From: Chara braunii
Taxonomy: Eukaryota > Streptophyta > Charophyceae > Charales > Characeae
Assembly: GCA_003427395.1 (NCBI GenBank)
Contig: BFEA01000436.1
Coordinates: 1,115,101-1,142,081, forward strand
DNA length: 26,981 nucleotides
Reading direction: 5' to 3'
Positions within the stretch are counted from its first letter, which is position 1. Each line of letters opens with the position of its first letter. Below the pieces are notes generated by a model that was not told the origin of the DNA, did no database searches, and saw only the letters and a list, made by a program, of their open reading frames with translations. The translations under genes were made by a program, and so were the position numbers. Below, piece after piece: positions 1-7,800 of this stretch.

Positions 1-739
1 CTACATCGACGAGTTTCCTGCTCTTGTTCGACGCAGCAACACATAGAACTCTGGCGAAATCAGACCCGGACACTTTCGATCGCACACAACAGTATGACAC
101 AACTTGTGGAGAATTCCCGGGGCACCGGAGCGGGTACTGGTCCAGAAACGAGCAGTGACGAGCGAAGTCCACCAACTCTTGTTCCCGCGAGCCTCCCCAA
201 GTTCGTGGCGACGACCTGACTTAGTGGCACTCGAGGCGGCTGAAATGGTGGCTAATGCTGCCCAGTGCTCTGCGCATATGGTTCAGGAACTTGTGTCCGA
301 GGACAGCGTTAGACAGCGGGATGAGGTTCCCAAACTCCAACATGTTGGCGAATTTGTATTGGCTTGCCCAAGGGCAGCGACTCTCCATCGTGGCCCAATT
401 CCCATCGCACCAATCGTCAATATGCCCGTCCCTACATGGGACGACGGTCATCCAGGGGTCCTCGTCGAAGTCCTCTGCAGTCGCTCCGTGGATCGTAGTC
501 ACACCGTTGAAATGTCACACTGATCTCACGCAAGGAGGAAACGGTTCTGCCAGGCGAATGTGCGTTTCGGGACTCATGGTTTGTGGTGTCAAGAAGATCG
601 ACTCAAAGATTCGTGGTGTCGAGAAGGTCGCCTCCATTACGCACCCTACACACCACGCGCACATACCAAACGATACACACGGGCACGGCAACGTGCATGA
701 ACATAGTTGGCAAACGGGAACTGTCCTGGCCACACCCAC
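1..739 (-). pseudogene. Family X copy 1 (unknown protein, decayed, runs off window start)
   Basis: I do not recognise this family. Read on the minus strand, one frame stays open from 739 past position 1 except for a TGA at 515-517 and a TAA at 221-223. Landmarks in order are PFPPCV, HGAT, DEDPW, YKFANMLEFG, then FLDQYPLRCPG, VVSYCCV and RVLCVAASNKSR. The same landmarks in the same order occur in copy 2 at 979-1892, which is why I treat this as a real but broken gene and not a chance frame. No catalytic motif or membrane segment is evident. The C-terminal part lies outside the window, and the 5' end is unclear above about 600. Confidence 0.55.
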
Positions 740-790
740 ACGCAGTCATCAAGACATTCACTCAAGCGGATTGCTCGGGGTTCAGAGCAC

Positions 791-920
791 AAGTGCGAGT
801 GAACTCGCAGTTAGATGGAGAGACATGTGGTCACGCTGCTGAAGTGGAACGCTCGTGGTGCACACAGCAAGTGCGAGTGAACTCGCACTTAGATGGAGAG
901 ATAGGTGCGCACACCATGAG
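791..920. repeat. Paired palindromes with arm-like flank
   Basis: Two copies of the AAGTGCGA-N6-TCGCACTT palindrome sit at 791-812 (right arm imperfect) and 869-890 (both arms perfect), 78 bp apart. The sequence after the second copy (AGATGGAGA, then GTGCGCACACCAT) also follows the palindrome at 3139-3160 in the left arm. This stretch is therefore a small detached copy of arm sequence lying outside the arm. Confidence 0.7.
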
Positions 921-978
921 CTCATGTGTGTAATGTATAAGGAAATCGGCGTGTAACATCCGTTCANAACTTTCACTT

Positions 979-1892
979 CTATCGATGACGACAGGCCGGT
1001 GTGTACATGCGTTCATTCAAAGTTCGAANAGGCGACCCGAACGTAAGACACTGCGGCGCATCGACTGGAGCATCTTCCGCGNNCATAGAAATATATTTNA
1101 TGCGAACGAACCCGGTCCTTCCGGCCAGAGACCTCCCTATAGCATCCCGTATAGAGGACGCTTGAGCTTCAACCTCACGCCAAGCGTCCACATCGTCCAC
1201 CTTACCCCCGATTACCAAATCCCATGTCCCTTCGTATTCTATTGTGACCAAACCGATAATGTCTCTCCCGAGGTGCAACTCATTCCTGGACACGTAGACC
1301 ACAGCGTCAGTCAAGGTCCTACTCCGATTCGAACACGCGACGCAAAGGACCCTAGATAAGAATAACTTTCTGAGACGCAATCTAACGCAGCAGTAGGAAA
1401 CTGCTCGAGGCGACAACCCTGGAGAGCGCAACGGGTACTGATCAAGGAACTCGGAATGTCGTCCACAGGCAAGCAACTCGTGTTTCAGCGGGACCATGTG
1501 CGGGGCGAAGTAGTCACGACACTGCAGGCCAAAACGTTTTGATGACGAGGAATATTCAGCTTTGCACTCAAGCAATGACACCGAACTGAACCCAGCACAA
1601 CTCTAGGCACGAGAATGAAACTCCCAAACTCGCACATGTTAGCGAACTTGTAGTCGTCCGCCCACAAACACTCCCTGAGCATTATGTCCCATTCAAGCTC
1701 CTTCCACGAGTCCAGGGGAGCATCATTGAACGGGAGAAACTTCATCCAAGGATCACACTCCACCTCGTCTCTTGTTGCACCGTCAACAACAGTGGAGTTT
1801 CCACTGCCAGAGACGTGCAGCACGCATGGGGGGAAAGGGTATGCCATGCGCTCACGCCAATCACCCAGGATAATCAACTCCGACACGGCCAT
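979..1892 (-). pseudogene. Family X copy 2 (unknown protein, frameshifted)
   Basis: The copy begins at an ATG at 1892-1890 and reads MAVSELIILGDW, PFPPCVLHV, VVDGAT, ECDPWMKF and YKFANMCEFG. That frame closes at a TGA at 1485-1487. The homologous continuation is in another frame (1581 to 979): FLDQYPLRSPG, AVSYCCV, RVLCVACSNRSR, then LGRDIIGLVTIEYEG and KVDDVDAW. A frameshift or short intron therefore lies near 1490-1580. Unknown bases at 1029, 1082-1083 and 1099 fall inside the last part. Equivalent landmarks in copy 1 are about 1.3 kb away, so copies 1 and 2 are tandem duplicates. The function is unknown. Confidence 0.55.
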
Positions 1893-2092
1893 CGCGACTG
1901 GCAAATGCCCTGCAGGCCACAAAAAAAAAAAAATTAAGCAAATACTTTCACCCAGCTCACAAGGAAAGAAAATAACCATGCCCCCCAAGGACGTCCGTCG
2001 AAACTCCGATGACAGGCGTCTTGTTGAACACGACCACCACAGCACTGCCGCACTGCACCCAGCCGGGCGAGAGGCACATGAACGGGCATGGC

Positions 2093-2094
<2 letters not shown>

Positions 2095-2164
<70 letters not shown>
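2095..2164. repeat. GA microsatellite at outer end of left arm
   Basis: A (GA)n run of about 70 bp with one interruption (GAAAGA near 2152). It is followed by the 17-bp sequence GACTCTAGTTGAACAGC at 2163-2179, whose exact reverse complement precedes the CT run at 26922. The microsatellite is thus part of the inverted repeat and not an isolated expansion. Confidence 0.9.
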
Positions 2165-2329
2165 CTCTAGTTGAACAGCATTCGACAGAGAACCATAAGG
2201 AAGTGTCAAACAACACTACATGTATGCCAGGCCGAGCACCCACGGGCACGTATACAAGCAATGGAAGTGACCACGAGCCCTCTGCATCGGTTGAAATGAC
2301 CACCAAGTGCCAAACAATCGGCGGTCTCA

Positions 2330-2900
2330 GGTCTCTAGTGCTAAAAGCATTCTTAGGGGCCCTTGCGGTAGAACTGCTTGGTGTAGCACTAGATGCTCTG
2401 AGTCAGCAAACAGTTTTGGATGTCGATTGTATGGACACATCATATGATGCTTACCAGCAAGCAGCGGCTGATTGCAGGACCTTCTATCCGGTATGGATCT
2501 TTGAGAGCAGATTTGCCGCAATTCATTGTTAGATCCATTCCGGCGAGAGGGACCTGCCATTCTGTCGTTGTTTATTGTACTCATCACGTGGGAATCGACG
2601 ACGTGAGGAACCAACAATGAACATTCTTTGGGGACTTTGCGACCGTGTTTGGAACTTATTGGCGTAGCACTAGATTCTCACCAAGCAGTTCTGGATGTCG
2701 GTTATATCGACACATCATATGATGCCTTACAAGCAAACTCTGGTCGGATCCCGGCCCCCATCCCCGATGTGGATCTATGAGAGCAGATTTGACGCAATCC
2801 ACCATTAGATCCACATCGGAGAGGCGGACCGGTCATCCTTCCGCTGTTCAGTGTAGTCATCATGCGAGAGTCGATATCGCAAAACCCGACGATGTTCCAA
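2330..2900. repeat. Subterminal ~270-bp tandem repeat, two copies
   Basis: Two diverged head-to-tail copies (about 2330-2615 and 2620-2900) share, in order, TTCTTAGGGG or TTCTTTGGGG, GGCGTAGCACTAGAT or its variant, CAGTTCTGGATGTCG, GACACATCATATGATG, ATGGATCT..GAGAGCAG and a final CATC(A/G)(C/T)G..GTCGA segment. The same unit appears inverted four times in the right arm. Confidence 0.75.
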
Positions 2901-3048
2901 TTGGGACGTGCTCTTGTTTCGTGACGTGCAGGTGCTTACCGGCGGTTCGTTTGTGGAAGTCGGGAGAGAAAGAGAGAGGGAAACATTTGCAGGTTGCCTG
3001 TTGTTTTCGTAAAGGTCAAGTTGAAGCAAAGTGCGATGCGTTCATTCA

Positions 3049-3160
3049 AAGTGCGAATCAACTCGCACTTAGATCGAGGGTGCAGTTGAAGAAAAGGAGA
3101 GAGGGAAATAGTTGCAAGGTGCTCGTCGTTCACACCAGAAGTGAGAATGAACTCGCACTT
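3049..3160. repeat. Paired palindromes in left arm
   Basis: Copies at 3049-3070 (AAGTGCGA/TCGCACTT, spacer ATCAAC) and 3139-3160 (left arm AAGTGAGA, spacer ATGAAC), 90 bp apart. The right-arm counterpart of the second is at 25536-25557. Confidence 0.8.
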
Positions 3161-3462
3161 AGATGGAGAAGCAGGTGCGCACACCATCAGCGCGATGATT
3201 TAATATGGACGTTGACTTGTCATTTGCATATTACCCGGTGAAAATGTCATCAAATCTTTGTGTGGAGAAGATACATATTCATTCATATAAGAAACCTTTG
3301 TCATCGCCTTCAAGTTGCCTAGTGTTTTTCTAAAAGGTGCAGTTGCACACCACAAGGAGAGTTTCCAGAAATCATTCAATGCAAAAAAATCATTCAATGG
3401 CAAATTGCAAAGTACACAGAGTCGTTTTCAAAAGCAAATCAATACAAAATTGCAAAGTACAC

Positions 3463-4050
3463 GAAAGCTTTCAAAAATTCACAAAGTACATGGACCCTTT
3501 CCAAAAATCATTGAAGGACACGTTCTAAGGCACATGTAGGCGTTCCGAAAATCATTTCAGCCCACGTCGTATAGTCTACATGACATGCCCTTATCTATAG
3601 AAGACGCTTTCGTACAGTCTATATCACTCCCCCTCTTCGCCACAAGCCGAAAAGTCGTGCATCACACATGAAACAAACCCTACCACTAATACGAACATGT
3701 CGAAGACCTACACGAAAGATGATTCAAGCCGAAGACCTACATGAACGCTGACACGGAAGCTTTCCAAAATTCACAAAGTACATGGAGCCTTTCCAAAAAT
3801 CATTGAAGTACACGTTCTAAGGCACATGTAGGCATTCCAAAAAGCATTCCAGCCGACGTATACTCTACATGACATGCCCTTTTTCTACAGAAGACGCTTC
3901 CGTACAGTCTATATCACTCCCCCTCTTCGCCAGAAGCCGAAACATCCTGCATTACACATGAAACAGACCCTACCTCTAATACGAACATGTCGAAGACCTA
4001 CACGAATGTCGATTCGAGACGAAGACCTACACGAACGCTGATTCGTGTCG
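3463..4050. repeat. 292-bp direct tandem duplication inside the left arm
   Basis: The block starting GAAAGCTTTC at 3464 recurs as GGAAGCTTTCC at about 3756, a period of 292 bp. Shared internal landmarks include ACAAAGTACATGGA, TCATTGAAG, GGCACATGTAGGC, TCTACATGACATGCCC, TATATCACTCCCCCTCTTCG, TACGAACATGTCGAAGACC and ACGAACGCTGA. There is no coding signal. 4050-4163 holds nothing I can name beyond two similar CCCGACA(C/T)GATGT stretches. Confidence 0.85.
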
Positions 4051-4163
4051 AAGTCCTGCATTAGACAAAAGGTCATCTGAACCCGACACGATGTTCACCT
4101 GCCTACACAAGTCCCAAACAAAAGTTCATCCAAGCCCGACATGATGTCCACAACGTGATAGGG

Positions 4164-4963
4164 TCAGACCCACTGCAAAAGGAGTGAGGTGATAAACGGG
4201 AGTCTATTCGCATATAGAATCCAAATACCCTGAGACGATGAGTATCTTCGTAGCATGCGTCGGGTGAGAAAAGTTAGTACAATCTTCATGGTAGCAGCAT
4301 GTACAGTCTTCGAGTAGCCTCCCACGATCGTCGGCGTAGCGCTCATCTATGTTGAAGTCGATTAAAAGGACTTGGTTCGGAAATTCGGGCCTCAAGCTCT
4401 GCTTCGATATTCGGCAAGTCGCGCATGAGTAAATCTCTTAAAACTCGATTCAAATTGCTCCAGTGACGGATTTGGAACGGACAACGGTCTCTCCAGAACG
4501 GGGGACTGTCATCATTCTCTCTCACGCCGGATACAAGGAATAATTCTCCATCCAAACACGAGGCGATATGCATGATGAAGATCGATAAGAAAAATGTAAT
4601 GGCAGGCTCACAACCTTCTGGCATTCTATCAAAAGATGTGCTGGTTACGTACGAATAATACAAACAACTTCTCAACTCCCCTTCGGACGCAATGTAGAAA
4701 TCAATTCTGAAGACGTGCCTGTCGTGTAGCGTGGCCATCACAATGTACTGAAAAGCTGGGGTAGGCAGGGACGAAACAGACGGCTGGACACGAGCGCGAA
4801 CGTCTTCAGGGACCGAAAGGTAGCGGTATCTGGGAAACCCAATGTTGCCAAACCACTCTAAACCATAAATGTTCCCAGCTGCGGTAACATCTGCACTTCG
4901 CAGACTTTCGCAGTAGCCCTGGTCTCTGACAACGACCGTCTCACTGAAACTTCCAGACGACAT
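4164..4963 (-). pseudogene. Family X copy A (unknown protein, frameshifted near its 3' end)
   Basis: From an ATG at 4963-4961 a frame of 206 residues runs to 4343. It contains a hydrophobic stretch (ITFFLSIFIMHIAS) and ends near the segment LPNIEAELEARI. That segment lines up with IDPSLAKELNQRV of copy C. The expected continuation is in another frame (4395-4204): FPNQVLLIDFNIDERY, then a Cys/His cluster, EDCTCCYHEDC. Copies B and C end with similar clusters, which suggests a small metal-binding tail. A frameshift near 4380 therefore breaks the gene. The hydrophobic stretch could be a membrane helix, but its counterpart in copy C (PMLILFTAAKLC) looks more like a buried strand or helix. Homology to B and C is clear only towards the C-terminus. 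Confidence 0.5.
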
Positions 4964-5046
4964 AGTGCATCAGAAAAGAGAACAGCGACATTGTCATATA
5001 CGGAGAGGTGGGTAAACCGCGAAGTTGAGACCGTCTGATGTTGGCA

Positions 5047-5154
5047 AAGTGTGAATGAACTCGTAATTAGATAGACAGTTTGTCATGCAACGGGGTATAC
5101 CTAAGGGGACGGGCTGTAAGCATAGTGCGAGTATATTCGCACTAGAGAAAAGAG
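5047..5154. repeat. Paired palindromes between family X copies A and B
   Basis: Sites at 5047-5068 (degenerate: AAGTGTGA / TCGTAATT) and 5133-5154. The second has arms TAGTGCGA and TCGCACTA. Both outer bases differ from the consensus, yet they still pair with each other. Spacing is 86 bp. Confidence 0.75.
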
Positions 5155-5177
5155 GAAGCAATAAATTCAGAATGCTG

Positions 5178-6077
5178 CTAGTGAAGATGTAGATGTCCAT
5201 CATCGTAGCAAGGGCAGTCGCACACATATCTCGTCTTCCTGTTGCGCAGAGTCACTTCCTGAGATCCGGAGGCTGAATAATCCAGATGGCGGTAAACAGA
5301 TCTCAATTCGTTGTCCCTATGTTCGACTGTGAAATTTATTTCGTCGCAGCTATCGAAGAGGTAGTGAAGTTGTTGGTGCACCAAACAGTCGACCCGCAAA
5401 TGCAGCTCATCTTTGAGTGTTTGATCTATGGCGAGCCTGTTTTTGAATCATGCAAGGGAACCAGTAGGGCCGGATGTGTGAAATGCTTGAAAAAAAGTGA
5501 GCTTGACACCGTGAAATTCCTCCATTGCGAAAAAAAAAAGCTCTCATTCATCGACCGTCCACCTTGACGGCAGTGAAGAGTGTCACGACGGTGGTGCCTC
5601 GATTACATACCCTCGCTCCACCGAAATAGTCTATGATCACCGGCGCCGACTTCGTCGGTTGTCCGAGGCAAACCAGGCACATAGTTTTTGATGCAACTTG
5701 TCCAACGACGCCCACTTAAGTTTCTCACATAAAATGTGCCATGCTTCAACCATCTTAGAAGTTTGGACGAGTTCCTCTTCAAAGGGTTTCCTCTTCAATA
5801 GTGAACCCAACCTCATAGGGTATGCCTGTGCATCCTTCATCAGAGTGTACAGGTACCAAAAGTTCGACCCTACATCACGGCAAATTCGAAGTTGTCCTTC
5901 TTCCGCACTTTGCCACGAAGGGATTTCCCCGTCCGGGGCAACATCATCTTCGAGGTGCAAGTAGTCACGGTCCAGACCAGATCGTCCAATGTCTTCCCAA
6001 ATGTTCTTCGACAAAATGATTAGATCGACATCCGGCGCTGAGGACTTCCTACTCAGCGACGAAGTCCCGATATCCAT
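5178..6077 (-). pseudogene. Family X copy B (unknown protein, two or more frameshifts)
   Basis: It starts at an ATG at 6077-6075. The first frame (6077-5637) reads VDLIILSKNIWEDIG, DYLHLEDDV, RDVGSNFWYLY and HQKLCAWFASDN, then closes at TGA 5637-5639. The next segment, VIIDYFGGARVCNRG, is one frame over and matches VIIDYHG..RLFNRG of copy C. After TTVVTLFTAVKV the frame is lost in a poly-A/T stretch near 5530. It resumes as AIDQTLKDELHLRVDCLVH, LHYLFDSCDEINFTVEH and a Cys/His tail, VCDCPCYDDGH, ending at TAG 5178-5180. The alignment to copy C along nearly its whole length is the main evidence that both are genuine. Confidence 0.6.
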
Positions 6078-6167
6078 TCTCCATCAGCGAAAAAACGCAA
6101 GGAAGCGCGTCAGTTGCGATTCTCGCAAGTGCATAAGCAAAAATTTCAGAAATGTTATATGCACGAA

Positions 6168-6420
6168 AGGGTTCGATAATTGGTAATTGGTTCGCACATC
6201 GCAAGAGAGCGCAAGTTTTCTAACCGCCGTCTAATGCCGACTTATTTTCTACACGTGATTCATGTGGGTCAATAAGTGAGAGTAGATTCGCACTTCGCAA
6301 ATCAGCGCAAGTCCTGCAACGGCCGACGACGATTGGAAAATAAATGATGGTAGATTCGCACTTCGCAACTGAGCACAAGTCCTGCAACCGCCGCTCAACA
6401 TGTCGTTCATGTGGAACGGC
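6168..6420. repeat. Three ~70-100-bp repeats with palindromes, upstream of copy B
   Basis: Three related blocks begin near 6168, 6274 and 6342. Each contains a TTCGCAC half-palindrome, then CGCAA, AGCGCAAGT or AGCACAAGT, and C(T/C)G(C)AAC.GCCG. The second and third carry palindromes at 6274-6295 (AAGTGAGA/TCGCACTT) and 6342-6363. A further degenerate palindrome lies at 6530-6551, between copies B and C. Confidence 0.7.
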
Positions 6421-6566
6421 CAGACTGCTCTCTTATTGGGTGGAACGGTCAGACTTCTTTCTTAATCAGCGCAAATCGTGCAACGATGGCATCGATGAAC
6501 GGCGAGGTCGTCCTATGAGTACAGCAGCAAAGTGCGAACTAACTCGGAGTTGTCTCACATAGCAGG

Positions 6567-7460
6567 TCATGGCGACTGGTGTTCATCCTCACAGTAACGA
6601 CAGTCGTAGATCTGTCTCCGCCTACCCGCTACGAATTCCAATGTTTGGACACCCGAACGGTGATGCGAAACTTTTCGTAGAGTGTAGTCATTGCAGTTGT
6701 CCTTGTGTTCCAACGTGAATAATATGTCATCACACAATCCGAAAAGGAAGTGAAGTTGGGCATGCACCAAACAGTCAACCCTTTGATTCAACTCTTTTGC
6801 GAGCGAAGGATCTATTTCGAATCGTTCACGGAAGCGCTCGAGAGCACCAACGGACGCGGGCTCGCGAAAGTCTTCCCTCACAAGGAAGAAAGCTCTCATT
6901 TGCTTATCACAAAGCTTGGCCGCCGTGAAAAGAATCAGCATAGGGGTTCCACGGTTGAACAGACGAACTCAGCCATGGTAGTCTATGATCACAGGAAAAC
7001 GCAACTGCGGCTTCCCGATGCAGTACCATGCGCAAAGTTTAGCATGTTGCTCGTCCATACAACCCCACTCTTGTTCGAAGCGCAGCGACTCCCAGTCATC
7101 TACCACATCCTCAACGTCCATCTTCTACTCCTGACTGGATGGAACTTCTAAAAGTTGGACTTCTTCTAAACTCCAGTAGAGGTACCACATATTTGATCCT
7201 CTATCACGAACTATTGCAGTTTGTCCATCAACAACACATGTTTCGGGTGCAATGTAACCGTCGAGGCCGACTCCAGCTTTGATATGCAGATAATCGCTGT
7301 CAAGACTGAGTGTTTGTTGTGCCCAAATGCATTTGTTCATGATGATAAGATCTGTGTCCACATTCTTGATCGAAAAGGAATACTCGCTCGCGTACGACGA
7401 GGTTTCGTAGGACGTTGTCTCATATACAACGTCAAACGATGGTGTGTCGTCGTCATGCAT
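6567..7460 (-). pseudogene. Family X copy C (unknown protein, single frame with two stops)
   Basis: This is the best-preserved family X copy. The first ATG is at 7460-7458. One frame stays open to TGA 6567-6569 except for TAG 7125-7127 and TGA 6969-6971, about 297 codons in all. Landmarks are VDTDLIIMNKCIW, DYLHIKAGVGLDG, CVVDGQT, RDRGSNMWYLYW, then HAKLCAWYC, FPVIIDYHG, RLFNRGTPMLILFTAAK, FEIDPSLAKELNQRVDCLVH, LHFLFGLCDDILFTLEH, and a tail CRYCEDEH. I cannot assign a function, and no enzyme motif is visible. The 5' end lies inside the first copy of the 174-bp duplication that contains the end of the neighbouring transposase gene, so the start may be chimeric. Confidence 0.6.
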
Positions 7461-7800
7461 CCTGCAGGACAAGAAATCGGAATTAGTTCATAGTTCACGT
7501 CTCGTCATTATCTTAGCGGAATTCGTAGCTACCAAATCCGAATCAGTTCGCATTTATCTAAACGGGCACGTCGGACAGACCGGAAAGACAACCGTCCCCC
7601 AAGGCCACAAGCGCTTTCTCGCATCATCATGCATCCTGCAGGACAAGAAACTGGAATTTGTTCGCAGTTCACGTCTCGTCATTATCTTAGCGGAGTTCGT
7701 AGCTACCAAATCCGAATCAGTTCGCATTTATCTAAATGGGCACGTCGGACGGACCGGAAAGACAACCGTCCCCCAAGGCCACAAGCGCTTTCTCGCAAAC
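7450..7800. repeat. 174-bp tandem duplication at the transposase/family X junction
   Basis: The block starting CATGCATCCTGCAGGACAAG near 7454 recurs near 7628. Landmarks such as TACCAAATCCGAATCAGTTC are exactly 174 bp apart (7534 against 7708), and the copies are nearly identical, so this is among the youngest events in the window. Each copy holds two degenerate palindromes 60 bp apart (7474 and 7534; 7648 and 7708). On the minus strand each copy also holds the final codons of the transposase frame. Confidence 0.9.

Larger units (their letters stand above)
2095..3500. mobile_element. Left arm of long inverted repeat (candidate terminal inverted repeat)
   Basis: This arm matches the reverse complement of 24658-26981 block by block. 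From outside in, the shared parts are: the GA/CT run, GACTCTAGTTGAACAGC (2163-2179 against 26907-26923), AAGTGCCAAACA near 2308, AAAAGCATTCTTAGGGG (2343-2359 against 26747-26763), about 270-bp repeats, a palindrome block with GTGCGCACACCATCAGCGCG (near 3174), then TTGCCTAGTGTTTTTC and repeated AAATTGCAAAGTAC (3311-3500). The copies differ by many substitutions and by repeat number, so the arms are old. I see no gene in this stretch. The open frames through the GA run are produced by the repeat itself. Confidence 0.8.

Noticed and set aside
1315-1345. tRNA B-box-like GTTCGAATC on the minus strand
   Set aside because: There is no matching A box or cloverleaf, and it lies within the coding part of family X copy 2.
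1684-2532. Long open frames across the GA microsatellite on both strands
   Set aside because: Their length comes from the stop-free (GA)n/(CT)n run, giving RERERE or SLSLSL peptides. The flanks belong to the inverted repeat or, on the minus strand below 1892, to family X.
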